From assembly GCF_018599195.1 (NCBI RefSeq), contig NZ_JAHFVK010000001.1, positions 372,001 through 436,000 on the forward strand: 64,000 nucleotides of DNA. The letters are read 5' to 3'. Made by a program: the position numbers and the translations under genes. Source of the stretch: Croceibacterium selenioxidans (lineage in GTDB: Bacteria; Pseudomonadota; Alphaproteobacteria; Sphingomonadales; Sphingomonadaceae). The notes beneath the pieces were generated by a model, which ran no database searches, had not been told where the DNA came from, and saw only the letters and a program-made list of their open reading frames with translations. This document shows positions 16,800-24,628 of the stretch, in pieces. How positions within the stretch are numbered: position 1 is the first letter of the stretch; every line of letters begins with the position of its first letter.

Positions 16800-17833
16800 T
16801 TGCGGCCCCCGAAAATGCTCATCACGTGCTTGAGCGGGTTGTCCTCGGTCGGCTTGACCGGCGCGGCGGCATCCTTGGCCGACCACACGGTTTCGGGGCG
16901 GCTCTGCAGCAGGAAGACGTTGCCGTGCTCGTCGAGCGCCCATTCGATGTCCTGCGGCTTGCCATAGTGCCGCTCGATCTTTCGCCCGACTTCGCGCAGG
17001 GCCATGAGCTGGTCGTCAGTGAGGCAAGGCTGGTTGGCGATGACCGCCTCGTTGGCGATCTCCTCGATCCCGCCGCCCGGCGCAGGGACCTGCCGCGCAT
17101 GCTTGTCGGAGATGTCGCGAACCGAGATCTCGCCGGTGATCTTGCCCAGCACCCAGCGGTCGGGCGTGACTTCGCCCGAAACGACAGCGCTACCGAGGCC
17201 CCAGGCGCCCTCGATGGTGATGACCGACTTGTCGCCGGTCGTCGGGCTGCGGGTGAACATGACCCCGGCGCACATGGCATCGACCATCTGCTGGACGACC
17301 ACAGCCATCGCGACGCCCGCTTCGGGGAACGAATGCTTGAGGCGGTAGGTCATGGACTCGACCGAGTAGAGGCTGCCCCAGCACTCGCGCACCTTGGCGA
17401 CCATCTGGTCGGCATCGAGAACCCAGAGGAAGGTGTCCTGCAAACCGGCGAAGCTCGCGTCCTCGGCGTCTTCGGTGGTGGCGGAAGAGCGAACCGCGAC
17501 GGGCTCGGCATTCGGGCACAGCTCGGCGTGGGCGGCGCGGATCGCTTGCTCGACATCGGCGGGCATCGGTTCCTCGATAACCCGGCGGCGCAGTTCTTCG
17601 GACAGTTTGGTCGCCGCTCCGAGGTCGTGCGGGTCGAGCGCTTCGACCTTGGACCGCACGGGCTCGCGCGCCTCAAGAGCTTCCAGGAATAGCTCGAACC
17701 CGTGAGTGGTGACCACGAACCCCGGCGGCACGGCGATGCCGGCGTTGGTCAGTTCGCCCAGCGAGCCGCCCTTGCCGCCGACGGTGGGGCGATCGGCGAT
17801 GCCGACCTCGCGGAACCAGGAAACGGCGGTCAC
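16796..17833 (-). CDS. ATP-binding (PEP-synthase N-terminal-like) subunit of a two-component dikinase
   Basis: 345 residues covering only the ATP-grasp domain of PEP synthase/PPDK. Seen: G-G-K-G-G-S at 19-24, V-R-S-S-A-T-T-E-D at 114-122 followed by F-A-G-L-Q-D-T, Q-Q-M-V in the centre, and D-I-E-W-A near 308. No phosphohistidine or PEP-binding barrel follows; the phosphohistidine domain is on the neighbouring 17961-19796 gene. The size and split match the small subunit of phenylphosphate synthase. Pyruvate is thus not the only possible acceptor. Start: GTG 17833; no ATG is available because the ATG two bases upstream is followed at once by a stop. The Shine-Dalgarno GGGAGG is supplied by the adjoining palindromic repeat. 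Confidence 0.82.
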   Translation of the reverse strand: MTAVSWFREVGIADRPTVGGKGGSLGELTNAGIAVPPGFVVTTHGFELFLEALEAREPVRSKVEALDPHDLGAATKLSEELRRRVIEEPMPADVEQAIRAAHAELCPNAEPVAVRSSATTEDAEDASFAGLQDTFLWVLDADQMVAKVRECWGSLYSVESMTYRLKHSFPEAGVAMAVVVQQMVDAMCAGVMFTRSPTTGDKSVITIEGAWGLGSAVVSGEVTPDRWVLGKITGEISVRDISDKHARQVPAPGGGIEEIANEAVIANQPCLTDDQLMALREVGRKIERHYGKPQDIEWALDEHGNVFLLQSRPETVWSAKDAAAPVKPTEDNPLKHVMSIFGGRK

Positions 17834-17835
17834 AT

Positions 17836-17940
17836 CCCCCTCCCGCTTGCGGGAGGGGTTAGGGGTGGGTGCGTGCGGGATAGCGGGGCGTTTGGCCTGA
17901 CAGGCCCACCCCCGGCCCCTCCGGCAAGCGGGAGGGGGGA
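17836..17940. repeat. Palindromic element D between the two dikinase genes
   Basis: Same family as elements A-C: arms CCCCTCCCGC-TT-GCGGGAGGGG and CCCCTCCGGCAAGCGGGAGG flanking a centre whose GGGGTGGG pairs with CCCACCCC. It fills the 127-bp gap and its edge lies 3 nt from the GTG start of the downstream gene. Confidence 0.9.
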
Positions 17941-17960
17941 ATAGTTGCGCTTGGTCGACA

Positions 17961-19796
17961 TTACACTTCTTCCAGTACCGGCTCGTCTTCGAGGATCGTC
18001 ACCACCCCGCGTCCGCCATCGACGCGGATGCGCTGGCCATCCTTGATCCGCTGTGTCGCCTTGCCGGTGCCCACCACCGCTGGCAGCCCGTATTCGCGAG
18101 CGACGATGGCCATGTGGCTCATCGATCCGCCGATGTCGGACACCGCGGCGCTGATCTTCTGGAAGATCGGTGACCAGGTGGGATTGGTCACCTGGCAGAC
18201 CAGGATATCACCCTGCTGCAAGCGGCCGATCTCCTCGACCGACTTGACGATACGCGCGGTGCCTTCGACCACGCCCGAGCAGGCGGCAAAACCCTTAAGC
18301 TCGTTGGAGTCCTCGTCGCCGTCGGACAGCCAGGAATCGAGGTTGTCGCGGGTAATGCCCCACAGCATGACGATCGCCGGATCGTCGATCACGTCGGGTA
18401 CGGCGCCGAGCGCGGGCGAAGTCGGGTGCTTGCCCCATTCCTCGATGGCCGCCTTGCGCTGGGCGACGATCGCCGGCCAGTGCTGCGGCCCGCGTGGCGG
18501 GGCACCGATCCCCCAGCTCAGCATCAGGTCGATGATCGCGCTTTCGACTTCGTACTGGGTGAGGTGGAACACGTCCTCCTCCCGCTCCCAGAACCCGTGG
18601 TCGCGCAACAGGGCGCCGAACTCGCGGATCTTGTTGAAGAAGAGGTTGGTATACCAGTGCTCGCAGTAGAACTTGTGCCCTTCGACGTAGGGGAACACGC
18701 GGTGCGCCAGGCCGATGAGCTGGTCGTAAGTCGCGCGATCCTCGTCGGTGTCGAGCAGTTCGCGGTAATCGGCCACCAGCTGCTCGCGCTCGGAAATGAG
18801 CTGCTCGGTCGGCCTCTCGATGTTGGCGCCGGACTTGATCTTGTCGATGTAGCCCGGGAGCGCGGCGAACGGCAGTGAGAGGTCGTCGTTCCAGCTTCGG
18901 TGATAGTGGTAAAACCCGTCACCGCTGCTGACGTTGAACCACGGATTGCGGCTGGTCTCCAGCTCGCCGAGCCATTCCTTGCCCGCGTTGCCGACCGCCT
19001 CGAGTTCGGCCAGGACCTGGTCGATGTTCATGCCGTCGGTGAAATGCCGGTCGACGCCCAGCTCCACTGCGCGGCGGGCGAGGCGCTTCACTTCCTCGTC
19101 CGGACGGAAGATCTCGGCTTCCATGCCCGCCACCATGCGGCTGATCGCCTGGTCGCTGATCTCGGGGAAGGCCTTCTTGCAGAAGTCGAAGAAGGTCATG
19201 TAGGCGCCGTAGCCGAGCAGCAGGAACTCGAAGTGGTGGTGCCACATCCGGTGGTACCCTTCGACCTGCTTCTGGTAAATGTCGAGCAGCGCGTGATTGC
19301 TGGCGACGCCCTTGCCGGTGTGGGTCGTCTCGATCGGTTCGTAGTCGGGCAGCGAAGGCTTGGGCAGCGCCTGGGCGTCTGCGATCAGCGTCTTCATCTT
19401 GACCTTCCACTGGTCGTAGAGCTTCTCCCAGTGCTCGTAGTAGTAGAACGCGCGCTGCTGGAACTGCTCGACCCGCTCGCCGATCTCGGCCGGATCGGTC
19501 ACCGCGACGCCGCCGATGTAGACCCGGCCGTTGATCACCCGGTGCTCGATACCCTTTGCGGTCGGCAGCACATGGACGCGGGTGTTGAACGCCCCCAGCG
19601 CGACATAGGCGGCCTCTGCCGTGATCATGTCGAAGTGATGCATCGGCTCTGGGAAGTGCATCGAGTTATAGAACCAGAACTTCTGGTCATCTTCGGGCAC
19701 GAACTGGGTGTAGTAGGGATAGGAGGCCTGGGCCGCCTCGGTTCCGGGAACGACCTTGAGATCGCTGGGCAGGGGGAAGGACTTGGCTTCGGGCAT
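17961..19796 (-). CDS. Phosphohistidine-domain subunit of a two-component dikinase (phenylphosphate synthase large-subunit type)
   Basis: 611 residues. Residues about 1-480 are a helical region rich in aromatic residues and histidines, with no PEP-synthase ATP-grasp. The C-terminus is the mobile PEP-utilising domain with G-S-M-S-H-M-A-I-V-A-R-E, phosphohistidine near His561, and G-L-P-A-V-V-G-T. The PEP/pyruvate-binding barrel of true PEP synthases is absent. This build and length match the roughly 70-kDa subunit of phenylphosphate synthase, which passes the beta phosphate of ATP through a histidine to phenol. The acceptor here is unknown. ATG 19796 is chosen over TTG 19805 because GAGAGG lies 10 nt before it. 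It is the first gene of the operon. Confidence 0.8.
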   Translation of the reverse strand: MPEAKSFPLPSDLKVVPGTEAAQASYPYYTQFVPEDDQKFWFYNSMHFPEPMHHFDMITAEAAYVALGAFNTRVHVLPTAKGIEHRVINGRVYIGGVAVTDPAEIGERVEQFQQRAFYYYEHWEKLYDQWKVKMKTLIADAQALPKPSLPDYEPIETTHTGKGVASNHALLDIYQKQVEGYHRMWHHHFEFLLLGYGAYMTFFDFCKKAFPEISDQAISRMVAGMEAEIFRPDEEVKRLARRAVELGVDRHFTDGMNIDQVLAELEAVGNAGKEWLGELETSRNPWFNVSSGDGFYHYHRSWNDDLSLPFAALPGYIDKIKSGANIERPTEQLISEREQLVADYRELLDTDEDRATYDQLIGLAHRVFPYVEGHKFYCEHWYTNLFFNKIREFGALLRDHGFWEREEDVFHLTQYEVESAIIDLMLSWGIGAPPRGPQHWPAIVAQRKAAIEEWGKHPTSPALGAVPDVIDDPAIVMLWGITRDNLDSWLSDGDEDSNELKGFAACSGVVEGTARIVKSVEEIGRLQQGDILVCQVTNPTWSPIFQKISAAVSDIGGSMSHMAIVAREYGLPAVVGTGKATQRIKDGQRIRVDGGRGVVTILEDEPVLEEV

Positions 19797-19951
19797 CGTG
19801 GGCAAACCTCTCTCGCGGAAGCGCCCACCGGACCTTTGCGGTCTCTAGAATGGCGGGCATCTTCGAAGGGTTGCAGGTCTAGCCCTTGCCCGCAACTGAA
19901 TGTGAGGATTCCCGCGCAAGAGGGGTGGGATTATCGCGCAGTGAGCGCGTC

Positions 19952-20275
19952 CTACTGGCCCCTGGCGCAATCGATGCACAGCGCCGCTTCGGGCCGGGCT
20001 TCCAGACGGCCTTCGGCAATGTCGGCGCCGCACTGCACGCAGACCCCGTAAGTTCCCTCGTCGATCCGCTCCAGCGCGCGCTCGATCGAGGCGATCTGGC
20101 GGGCGGCGAGTTCGGCCTGGCCACCGAGCGAATCGTCGTCCTGCATCTCCGTCGCCTGTTCGGGCAAGTCGGGGTTGAGCGGTTCGGCGAGGTCGGTTTC
20201 GATGCGATCGAGCCGCCCTTGCAGCTCGGCAAGCTGGGCTTCGAGGTTGGCCTTGGCGGCGGCGGTATCGGGCAT
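19952..20275 (-). CDS. TraR/DksA-type C4 zinc-finger protein
   Basis: 107 residues. Predicted long helical hairpin in the first 75 residues (A-A-K-A-N-L-E-A-Q-L-A-E-L onward), then a zinc finger C-V-Q-C ... C-I-D-C with about 17 residues between the pairs. Such proteins insert a coiled coil into the RNA polymerase secondary channel and tune transcription under stress. The acidic D-x-x-D-x-A tip motif of E. coli DksA is not visible; the tip region reads D-D-D-S-L-G-G-Q-A-E, so it is more a DksA-like relative than DksA itself. The start has a perfect AAGGAG six nt upstream. Confidence 0.85.
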   Translation of the reverse strand: MPDTAAAKANLEAQLAELQGRLDRIETDLAEPLNPDLPEQATEMQDDDSLGGQAELAARQIASIERALERIDEGTYGVCVQCGADIAEGRLEARPEAALCIDCARGQ

Positions 20276-20365
20276 GGGGGGCTCCTTCTCCGGTAGTCTT
20301 TGCTTAGCAGGGGTGGGGCCGAGGATACAACCGAGTGGGAGCGAGGGGATTTGATCTGGGTCACA

Positions 20366-20393
20366 ATCCTCCCCGAGCCAGCTCGGGGAGGAT
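20366..20393. terminator. Hairpin after the araC-type gene
   Basis: A perfect 13-bp inverted repeat (ATCCTCCCCGAGC / GCTCGGGGAGGAT) with a two-base centre lies directly downstream of the regulator stop. It lacks a T-run. It shares its core with the hairpin after iorB, so it is either a repeat family member or a terminator. Confidence 0.5.
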
Positions 20394-20395
20394 CT

Positions 20396-21361
20396 TCACC
20401 CTCGCGTCGCCAACCGCCACTCGCTCGGCGTCCTGCCAAAGCGTTTGCGGAATGCCCGCGCGAAGTAGCCGGGGTCGAGGAAGCCGCAGCGGAAGGCGAT
20501 CTCCCCCACGCTCAGCCCACCGGCGCGCGGGTCGGTCAGCATGTCGCTCGCGCGGTCGAGGCGGGTGGCGGTCAGTTCCTGCACGAAGCTGGTCCCGCTG
20601 CCCGCCAGCAGCGTCTGCAGGTAGCGCTTGGAGATACCGAGTTCCGCCGCCAGCCCCTCGGGCGAAAGGTCGGGGTCGGCGAAGTCGGTTTCGATGCGGC
20701 GCAGGATCTGCCGGGCCAGCTGGCCGCGATGCCGGCTTTCGGTGGCGGGTTCGTGGAAGCCTGTGGCGAGGGTTAGCAGGGCGCCGACCTGCTCGGCGAT
20801 CATCGGCCGCGGAAGAGGCGTCTGGTCGATCCCTTCGGCCATCGTCTCGAGCAGACTGCCGAGCGGCGCGCCCCAGCCTTCGCGCGCGCTCACCGGACGC
20901 CCCAGCAGCGCGCCCGGATCGGGCAAGTAGCGGTCGAGCCAGCCGAGCGGCATCATCAGGTCGACCGCCTCGTGCGCGGTGTCCATCTCCATCTGGTAGA
21001 AGCGGGTGTTGTCGAGCAGCACGAACTCCCCCGGCTGGACGGTAAATCGCTTCCCGCCCATCCGGGTCTTGAGCGCGCCACTGCGGGCGTAGACCAACTG
21101 GATCGAGGGCGTGGCTTTCCCGGCGTTGCCCTCGTTGCCGCAATGAACCACGCGCTGGGCCGGCGCTTCCAGGCGCAGCAAGCGCAACTGGCCGACACCG
21201 TGGCTGGACCAGCGCGCGGCGAAGCTTTCGGTATCGAACACGCAGACGTCGATCGGGGCGATCGTGCGGGCGGCCCACTCCTGCCACTCCCGCACCGCCT
21301 CGCGCCGGGCCAGGCCGGCGGAAGTCCAGCTGGCGTCGTCGAGAGAGGCGGTCGGGGTCAT
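20396..21361 (-). CDS. AraC family transcriptional regulator
   Basis: 321 residues. The N-terminal half resembles the AraC-binding-like sensor domain of the AlkS/FeaR-like group (F-D-T-E-S-F-A-A-R-W; then a cupin-like core with V-Q-P-G-E-F-V-L-L-D). The C-terminal 100 residues have the double helix-turn-helix (L-A-A-E-L-G-I-S-K-R-Y-L-Q and G-E-I-A-F-R-C-G-F-L-D-P-G-Y-F-A-R-A-F). It lies divergently from the binding-protein gene at 21701 and next to the operon that starts at 19796, so it could control either set. Ligand unknown. Confidence 0.88.
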   Translation of the reverse strand: MTPTASLDDASWTSAGLARREAVREWQEWAARTIAPIDVCVFDTESFAARWSSHGVGQLRLLRLEAPAQRVVHCGNEGNAGKATPSIQLVYARSGALKTRMGGKRFTVQPGEFVLLDNTRFYQMEMDTAHEAVDLMMPLGWLDRYLPDPGALLGRPVSAREGWGAPLGSLLETMAEGIDQTPLPRPMIAEQVGALLTLATGFHEPATESRHRGQLARQILRRIETDFADPDLSPEGLAAELGISKRYLQTLLAGSGTSFVQELTATRLDRASDMLTDPRAGGLSVGEIAFRCGFLDPGYFARAFRKRFGRTPSEWRLATRG

Positions 21362-21700
21362 GGGCGGAGGCTAGGCTGCGTTGGGCGATGCGGCAAGGAC
21401 TCCCGAAATCCTCCCTTAGACAAGTTCTGCGTGGAGATCCGGCAATGTACCAAGTGGGTGAAAAGCCTTGACATCGAAACGCTAATATGGCACAAATGAT
21501 GAGCATCGCGATAGTGCCCCTGCTACTCGCGCACCCTCACATCGACGGAGACATTCATGAACGAGCCGCTTCGCGCGCCCGGCAAAGCCGCGCGCCCTTC
21601 CTGCCGCTTGGGGATTGCCCCCATCGAACCAACCGCTACACCTTCCGTTCGGGGTGAGCTCGTCGAACCGCAAGCTCGCGACGAACGGGGAGGGGCCGTC
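21362..21700. other. Divergent intergenic region, 339 bp
   Basis: No gene is supported here. It separates the araC-type gene from the binding-protein gene. A TTGACA box is at 21468-21473, but no matching -10 box at proper spacing is convincing. The right-hand part contains the degenerate repeat at 21644-21690. An in-frame upstream ATG at 21557 exists for the next gene, but the intervening peptide reads like repeat-derived sequence and the signal peptide begins at 21701. Confidence 0.6.
21644..21690. repeat. Degenerate copy of the second palindromic family
   Basis: CCGTTCG ... CGAACGG ends with a GAGCTCGTCGAACC / GCAAGCTCGCGACG interior resembling the repeats at 16118-16296. The right end abuts the GGGGAGGGG that serves as ribosome binding site of the gene starting at 21701. 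Confidence 0.65.
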
Positions 21701-22687
21701 ATGAGGATGATAGGGGCGCTGCTGGCCGGGCTCATGCTGACCGTCGCCGCGCCCGCCCTTGCCCAAGGTTCTCCCGGGCCCATCGCCATCCATGGCAACA
21801 TGCAGACATTCGAGATCGCGCCCGTTCTCTACGCGGCGGACGAATTTTATCCCGATGTCGCGACGGTGAAGATGGGCGGCATCCCGAACCTCGTCGGCGA
21901 GCCGATCGTGCCGGGTTTTGGCGAGGAAGGCGTGGCCGATGTCGCCACTCATGCCGAAACCCAGGCGCTGCGCTACTCGGTTCGGCACCCCGACTTGCGC
22001 ATCATCCTCAACGTCAGCGAAGGGCTCTACCGAATTGTCGCGCGGCGCTCCGCAGGGATTGAGAGCGTCGCCGACCTCAAGGGCAAGCGCGTTGCCACGA
22101 TTGCCCAAACCAGCTCGGGCTACTTCCTGCACCGCATGCTGGCGGAAGAGGGGCTGAGCTTCGCCGATATAGTGGCGGTGCCGATCGCCCCACTTTCCGC
22201 CATGACGCAAGCCCTGCGCAAAGGAGAGGTCGATGCCGTGGTGATCTGGGAGCCGGAAAGCGAGAATTCGGCCCAGGTGCTGGGCGCCGACCTGATCGAG
22301 TTCCATGGTGATGGTGTTTATCGGGAGCTGTTCAACCTCAACACAACGGAGGCCCATCTCGCCGATCCGGCCAGGCGCGCGAAGATCGTCCGCTTCGTGC
22401 GCGCAGTGATCGACGCCACGGCGCAGATAAACGCCGATCCGGCCAAGGCCAAGCGGCTGGTAGCGAAGGCCGGAGGGTTCTCGCCGGACGATGTCGCCGA
22501 CAGCTGGAGGCATCACCGCTTCAACGCGAACTTTCCGCCCGACTTGCTCGACGTGCTGGTGCTGGAGGAACAATGGCTTGCCCAGCGCGACAACCGCCGA
22601 GCACGGGGGCGGGAGGAGCTGGCGATATTGATCGACACCAGCGTGTACGAAGAGGCGCTGGCGCTGGCGCTGGCGGGCGGGCAATGA
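21701..22687 (+). CDS. Periplasmic substrate-binding protein, NMT1/TauA-like, orphan
   Basis: 328 residues with a signal peptide (M-R-M-I-G-A-L-L-A-G, cleavage near A-L-A-Q). The body matches the ABC-type nitrate/sulfonate/taurine binding-protein fold: L-K-G-K-R-V-A-T near 128, T-S-S-G-Y-F-L-H, then A-L-R-K-G-E-V-D-A-V-V-I-W-E-P near 177. No ABC permease or ATPase gene is adjacent, so it may work with a distant transporter or act as a solute sensor. Start 21701 has GGGGAGGGG 5 nt upstream. The stop overlaps the next start (ATGA). Confidence 0.82.
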   Translation: MRMIGALLAGLMLTVAAPALAQGSPGPIAIHGNMQTFEIAPVLYAADEFYPDVATVKMGGIPNLVGEPIVPGFGEEGVADVATHAETQALRYSVRHPDLRIILNVSEGLYRIVARRSAGIESVADLKGKRVATIAQTSSGYFLHRMLAEEGLSFADIVAVPIAPLSAMTQALRKGEVDAVVIWEPESENSAQVLGADLIEFHGDGVYRELFNLNTTEAHLADPARRAKIVRFVRAVIDATAQINADPAKAKRLVAKAGGFSPDDVADSWRHHRFNANFPPDLLDVLVLEEQWLAQRDNRRARGREELAILIDTSVYEEALALALAGGQ

Positions 22688-24573
22688 TCTGCCGTCTGCT
22701 TCTGGCGCTTGCCGCCTTGTTGCTGGCTCCCACGGTACAAGCGCAGGACGACCTCGCGCGGGACACCGCCAGAGTCGAGGACTTGCGCTCGATCCGTGAA
22801 ATCAAGCGGCTCCAGGCGGAGTGGGGCTACCGGGCCATGGCCGGCGATTGGAAGGGGATGGCCGAACTTGGAACCGATTATGTCGAGATGGTCCTCCCCG
22901 GCGGAAACGCCACGGGCCGCAACGCGGTGGAGCAGTGGCTGCGCGACCGCATGGGCCACGGCGCCGACGGGATGCCCGCCGGGCAGCTCAACTTGCGGGT
23001 GTGGATCAGCCCGGTCATCACGCTCTCGGCCATGGGAGACCGCGCAACCGGGCGTTGGCACCAGATCGCGCTGACGGGCGAAGCCGGTAAGTCCGCCGAG
23101 TGGCGGGGGACCACCGACGTCATCGAATATCACAAGACGCGCGACGGCTGGCGGGTCGCGTTCATCCGGCCTTACCTCAACTTCTCCGGCCCCTACGAAA
23201 CAGGTTGGCGCCATGACGCCAACGCGCTCGAACGCGCGCCCTACCACTACACCCCTGACGAGGCGGGCGTGGTGCTGCCCGATCGCGAGGCCGCACAACC
23301 GCGCCCGGGCGACGAACTGGCGCGGGAGTCATCGCTGTTGCTGCGCCATGGTACGGCCCAGAACCTCGCCAATGCCTTTGGCTACTATCTCGACCGTGGG
23401 ATGTACGACGATATCGTCGACCTGTTCGCCGCCGACGGCCAGATCGATGTGGCGGGGCAGGGTGTCTACAACGGCACGGCGGGGGTGCGGAAGTTTCTCG
23501 CCCGCTTCGGTGAACCGGGGCTCGACCCCGGAGAACTCAACGATCGTCCCCTGCTCATGCCGCTGGTCAATATCTCCGACGACGGCTCGACCGCGCTCGT
23601 CCGCGTGGTCGAACTGGGCATGACCGGTCAGCATGGGGGAGAGGGGTTCTGGTCGGCGGCGATCGACACCTTCCTCCTTCGCGCCGACGAACGCGGCCAC
23701 TGGAAAATTGCCCAGCTGCATATTCGTCCGCTGATGCGGGCGAACTACAAGGAAGGTTGGGCGCACCCCTTGCCCGCCGCCTTGCCGATTGGGGAGAGCC
23801 AGTGGCCCGACGGTCCCCCGCAACCGGTCGACCTCTCCTATCCCGATCATGCCTTTGCCATGCAGGCCCTGCCGCCGGGCGTGATCTTCCCGGCGCGCGA
23901 GCCCGGCGGGCAGGTTGCGATTACCGCCAATGCGCTGGAAATGGCCGAGGCCTTCGATGGCGCCGAGAACGTGTCGAACGCCTATGGTTACTATATCGAC
24001 CAGTTCGCCTGGCGTAACACCGCCGACCTGTTCGCCCGCGATGGGTGGAAGGAATTGAGCTACATCGGCACCTTCATCGGCAAGGACCATGTGCTGAAAA
24101 GCCTGATCCAGCGCTATGGCGAAGGGGGGCCGAACGATGCCTTTCAGGCAATCCACCAGAAGACGCAGCCTTTCGTCTCCGTTTACGGCGACGGCGGCCG
24201 CGCCTTCATTCGCACGCGTTTGCTGCAGTTCAACAGCTCTTCGACCGGTCCGGGCTCGTGGATTGGCGGGATCTACGAAAACCAGGTGATCAAGGAAGAC
24301 GGCGTGTGGCGGATCCAGGGGATGGACCTCGATTATGTCTGGTTGGCCGATTACGCCACGGGCTGGACCGGCATCGATCCGGATGCGAGCAAGCGCTTTG
24401 CCCCGACGGCGGAACAACTCGCGGCTTTTGGACCCGACGCTCCGCTCCGCGGCGAGACTTTCGCCCCCTATCCGCGCATTGCCCCGATGGGCTTCCACTT
24501 CGCCAACCCGGTCAGCGGCCGCGAGCCCGTGACGCGACTGACCTGGTCGGACGGAAGGAGGGACGGCGAATAA
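22684..24573 (+). CDS. Secreted protein with three SnoaL/NTF2-like domains
   Basis: 629 residues. Signal peptide M-I-C-R-L-L-L-A-L-A-A (cleavage near V-Q-A-Q), then three NTF2-like modules at about 30-190, 215-370 and 415-570. Each module carries a helix with a Y-G/A-Y-Y/M-x-D-R/Q pattern (W-G-Y-R-A-M-A; F-G-Y-Y-L-D-R; Y-G-Y-Y-I-D-Q) followed by D-L-F-A-x-D-G. The repeated pattern indicates internal duplication. SnoaL-like domains bind or isomerise small cyclic molecules; I cannot name an activity. It is translationally coupled (ATGA) to the binding-protein gene, so both probably act on one periplasmic compound. Confidence 0.82.
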   Translation: MICRLLLALAALLLAPTVQAQDDLARDTARVEDLRSIREIKRLQAEWGYRAMAGDWKGMAELGTDYVEMVLPGGNATGRNAVEQWLRDRMGHGADGMPAGQLNLRVWISPVITLSAMGDRATGRWHQIALTGEAGKSAEWRGTTDVIEYHKTRDGWRVAFIRPYLNFSGPYETGWRHDANALERAPYHYTPDEAGVVLPDREAAQPRPGDELARESSLLLRHGTAQNLANAFGYYLDRGMYDDIVDLFAADGQIDVAGQGVYNGTAGVRKFLARFGEPGLDPGELNDRPLLMPLVNISDDGSTALVRVVELGMTGQHGGEGFWSAAIDTFLLRADERGHWKIAQLHIRPLMRANYKEGWAHPLPAALPIGESQWPDGPPQPVDLSYPDHAFAMQALPPGVIFPAREPGGQVAITANALEMAEAFDGAENVSNAYGYYIDQFAWRNTADLFARDGWKELSYIGTFIGKDHVLKSLIQRYGEGGPNDAFQAIHQKTQPFVSVYGDGGRAFIRTRLLQFNSSSTGPGSWIGGIYENQVIKEDGVWRIQGMDLDYVWLADYATGWTGIDPDASKRFAPTAEQLAAFGPDAPLRGETFAPYPRIAPMGFHFANPVSGREPVTRLTWSDGRRDGE

Positions 24574-24628
24574 GGGGAGAGCGGGCCGGGCTCCTCTGCC
24601 GGCCCTAATTGCCGTAGATTGGAGTAAG

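Noticed and set aside
19797-19951. Possible cobalamin or other riboswitch before the operon with methylmalonyl-CoA mutase
   Set aside because: The 155 bp contain no B12-box-like sequence or convincing long structure that I can recognise.
18900-20051. 383-residue plus-strand frame over the dikinase large subunit
   Set aside because: Opposite strand carries the phosphohistidine protein; the plus-strand product has shadow-type composition.
21468-21473. TTGACA as -35 box of the binding-protein gene
   Set aside because: No acceptable -10 box at 16-18 bp spacing follows, so I do not call a promoter.
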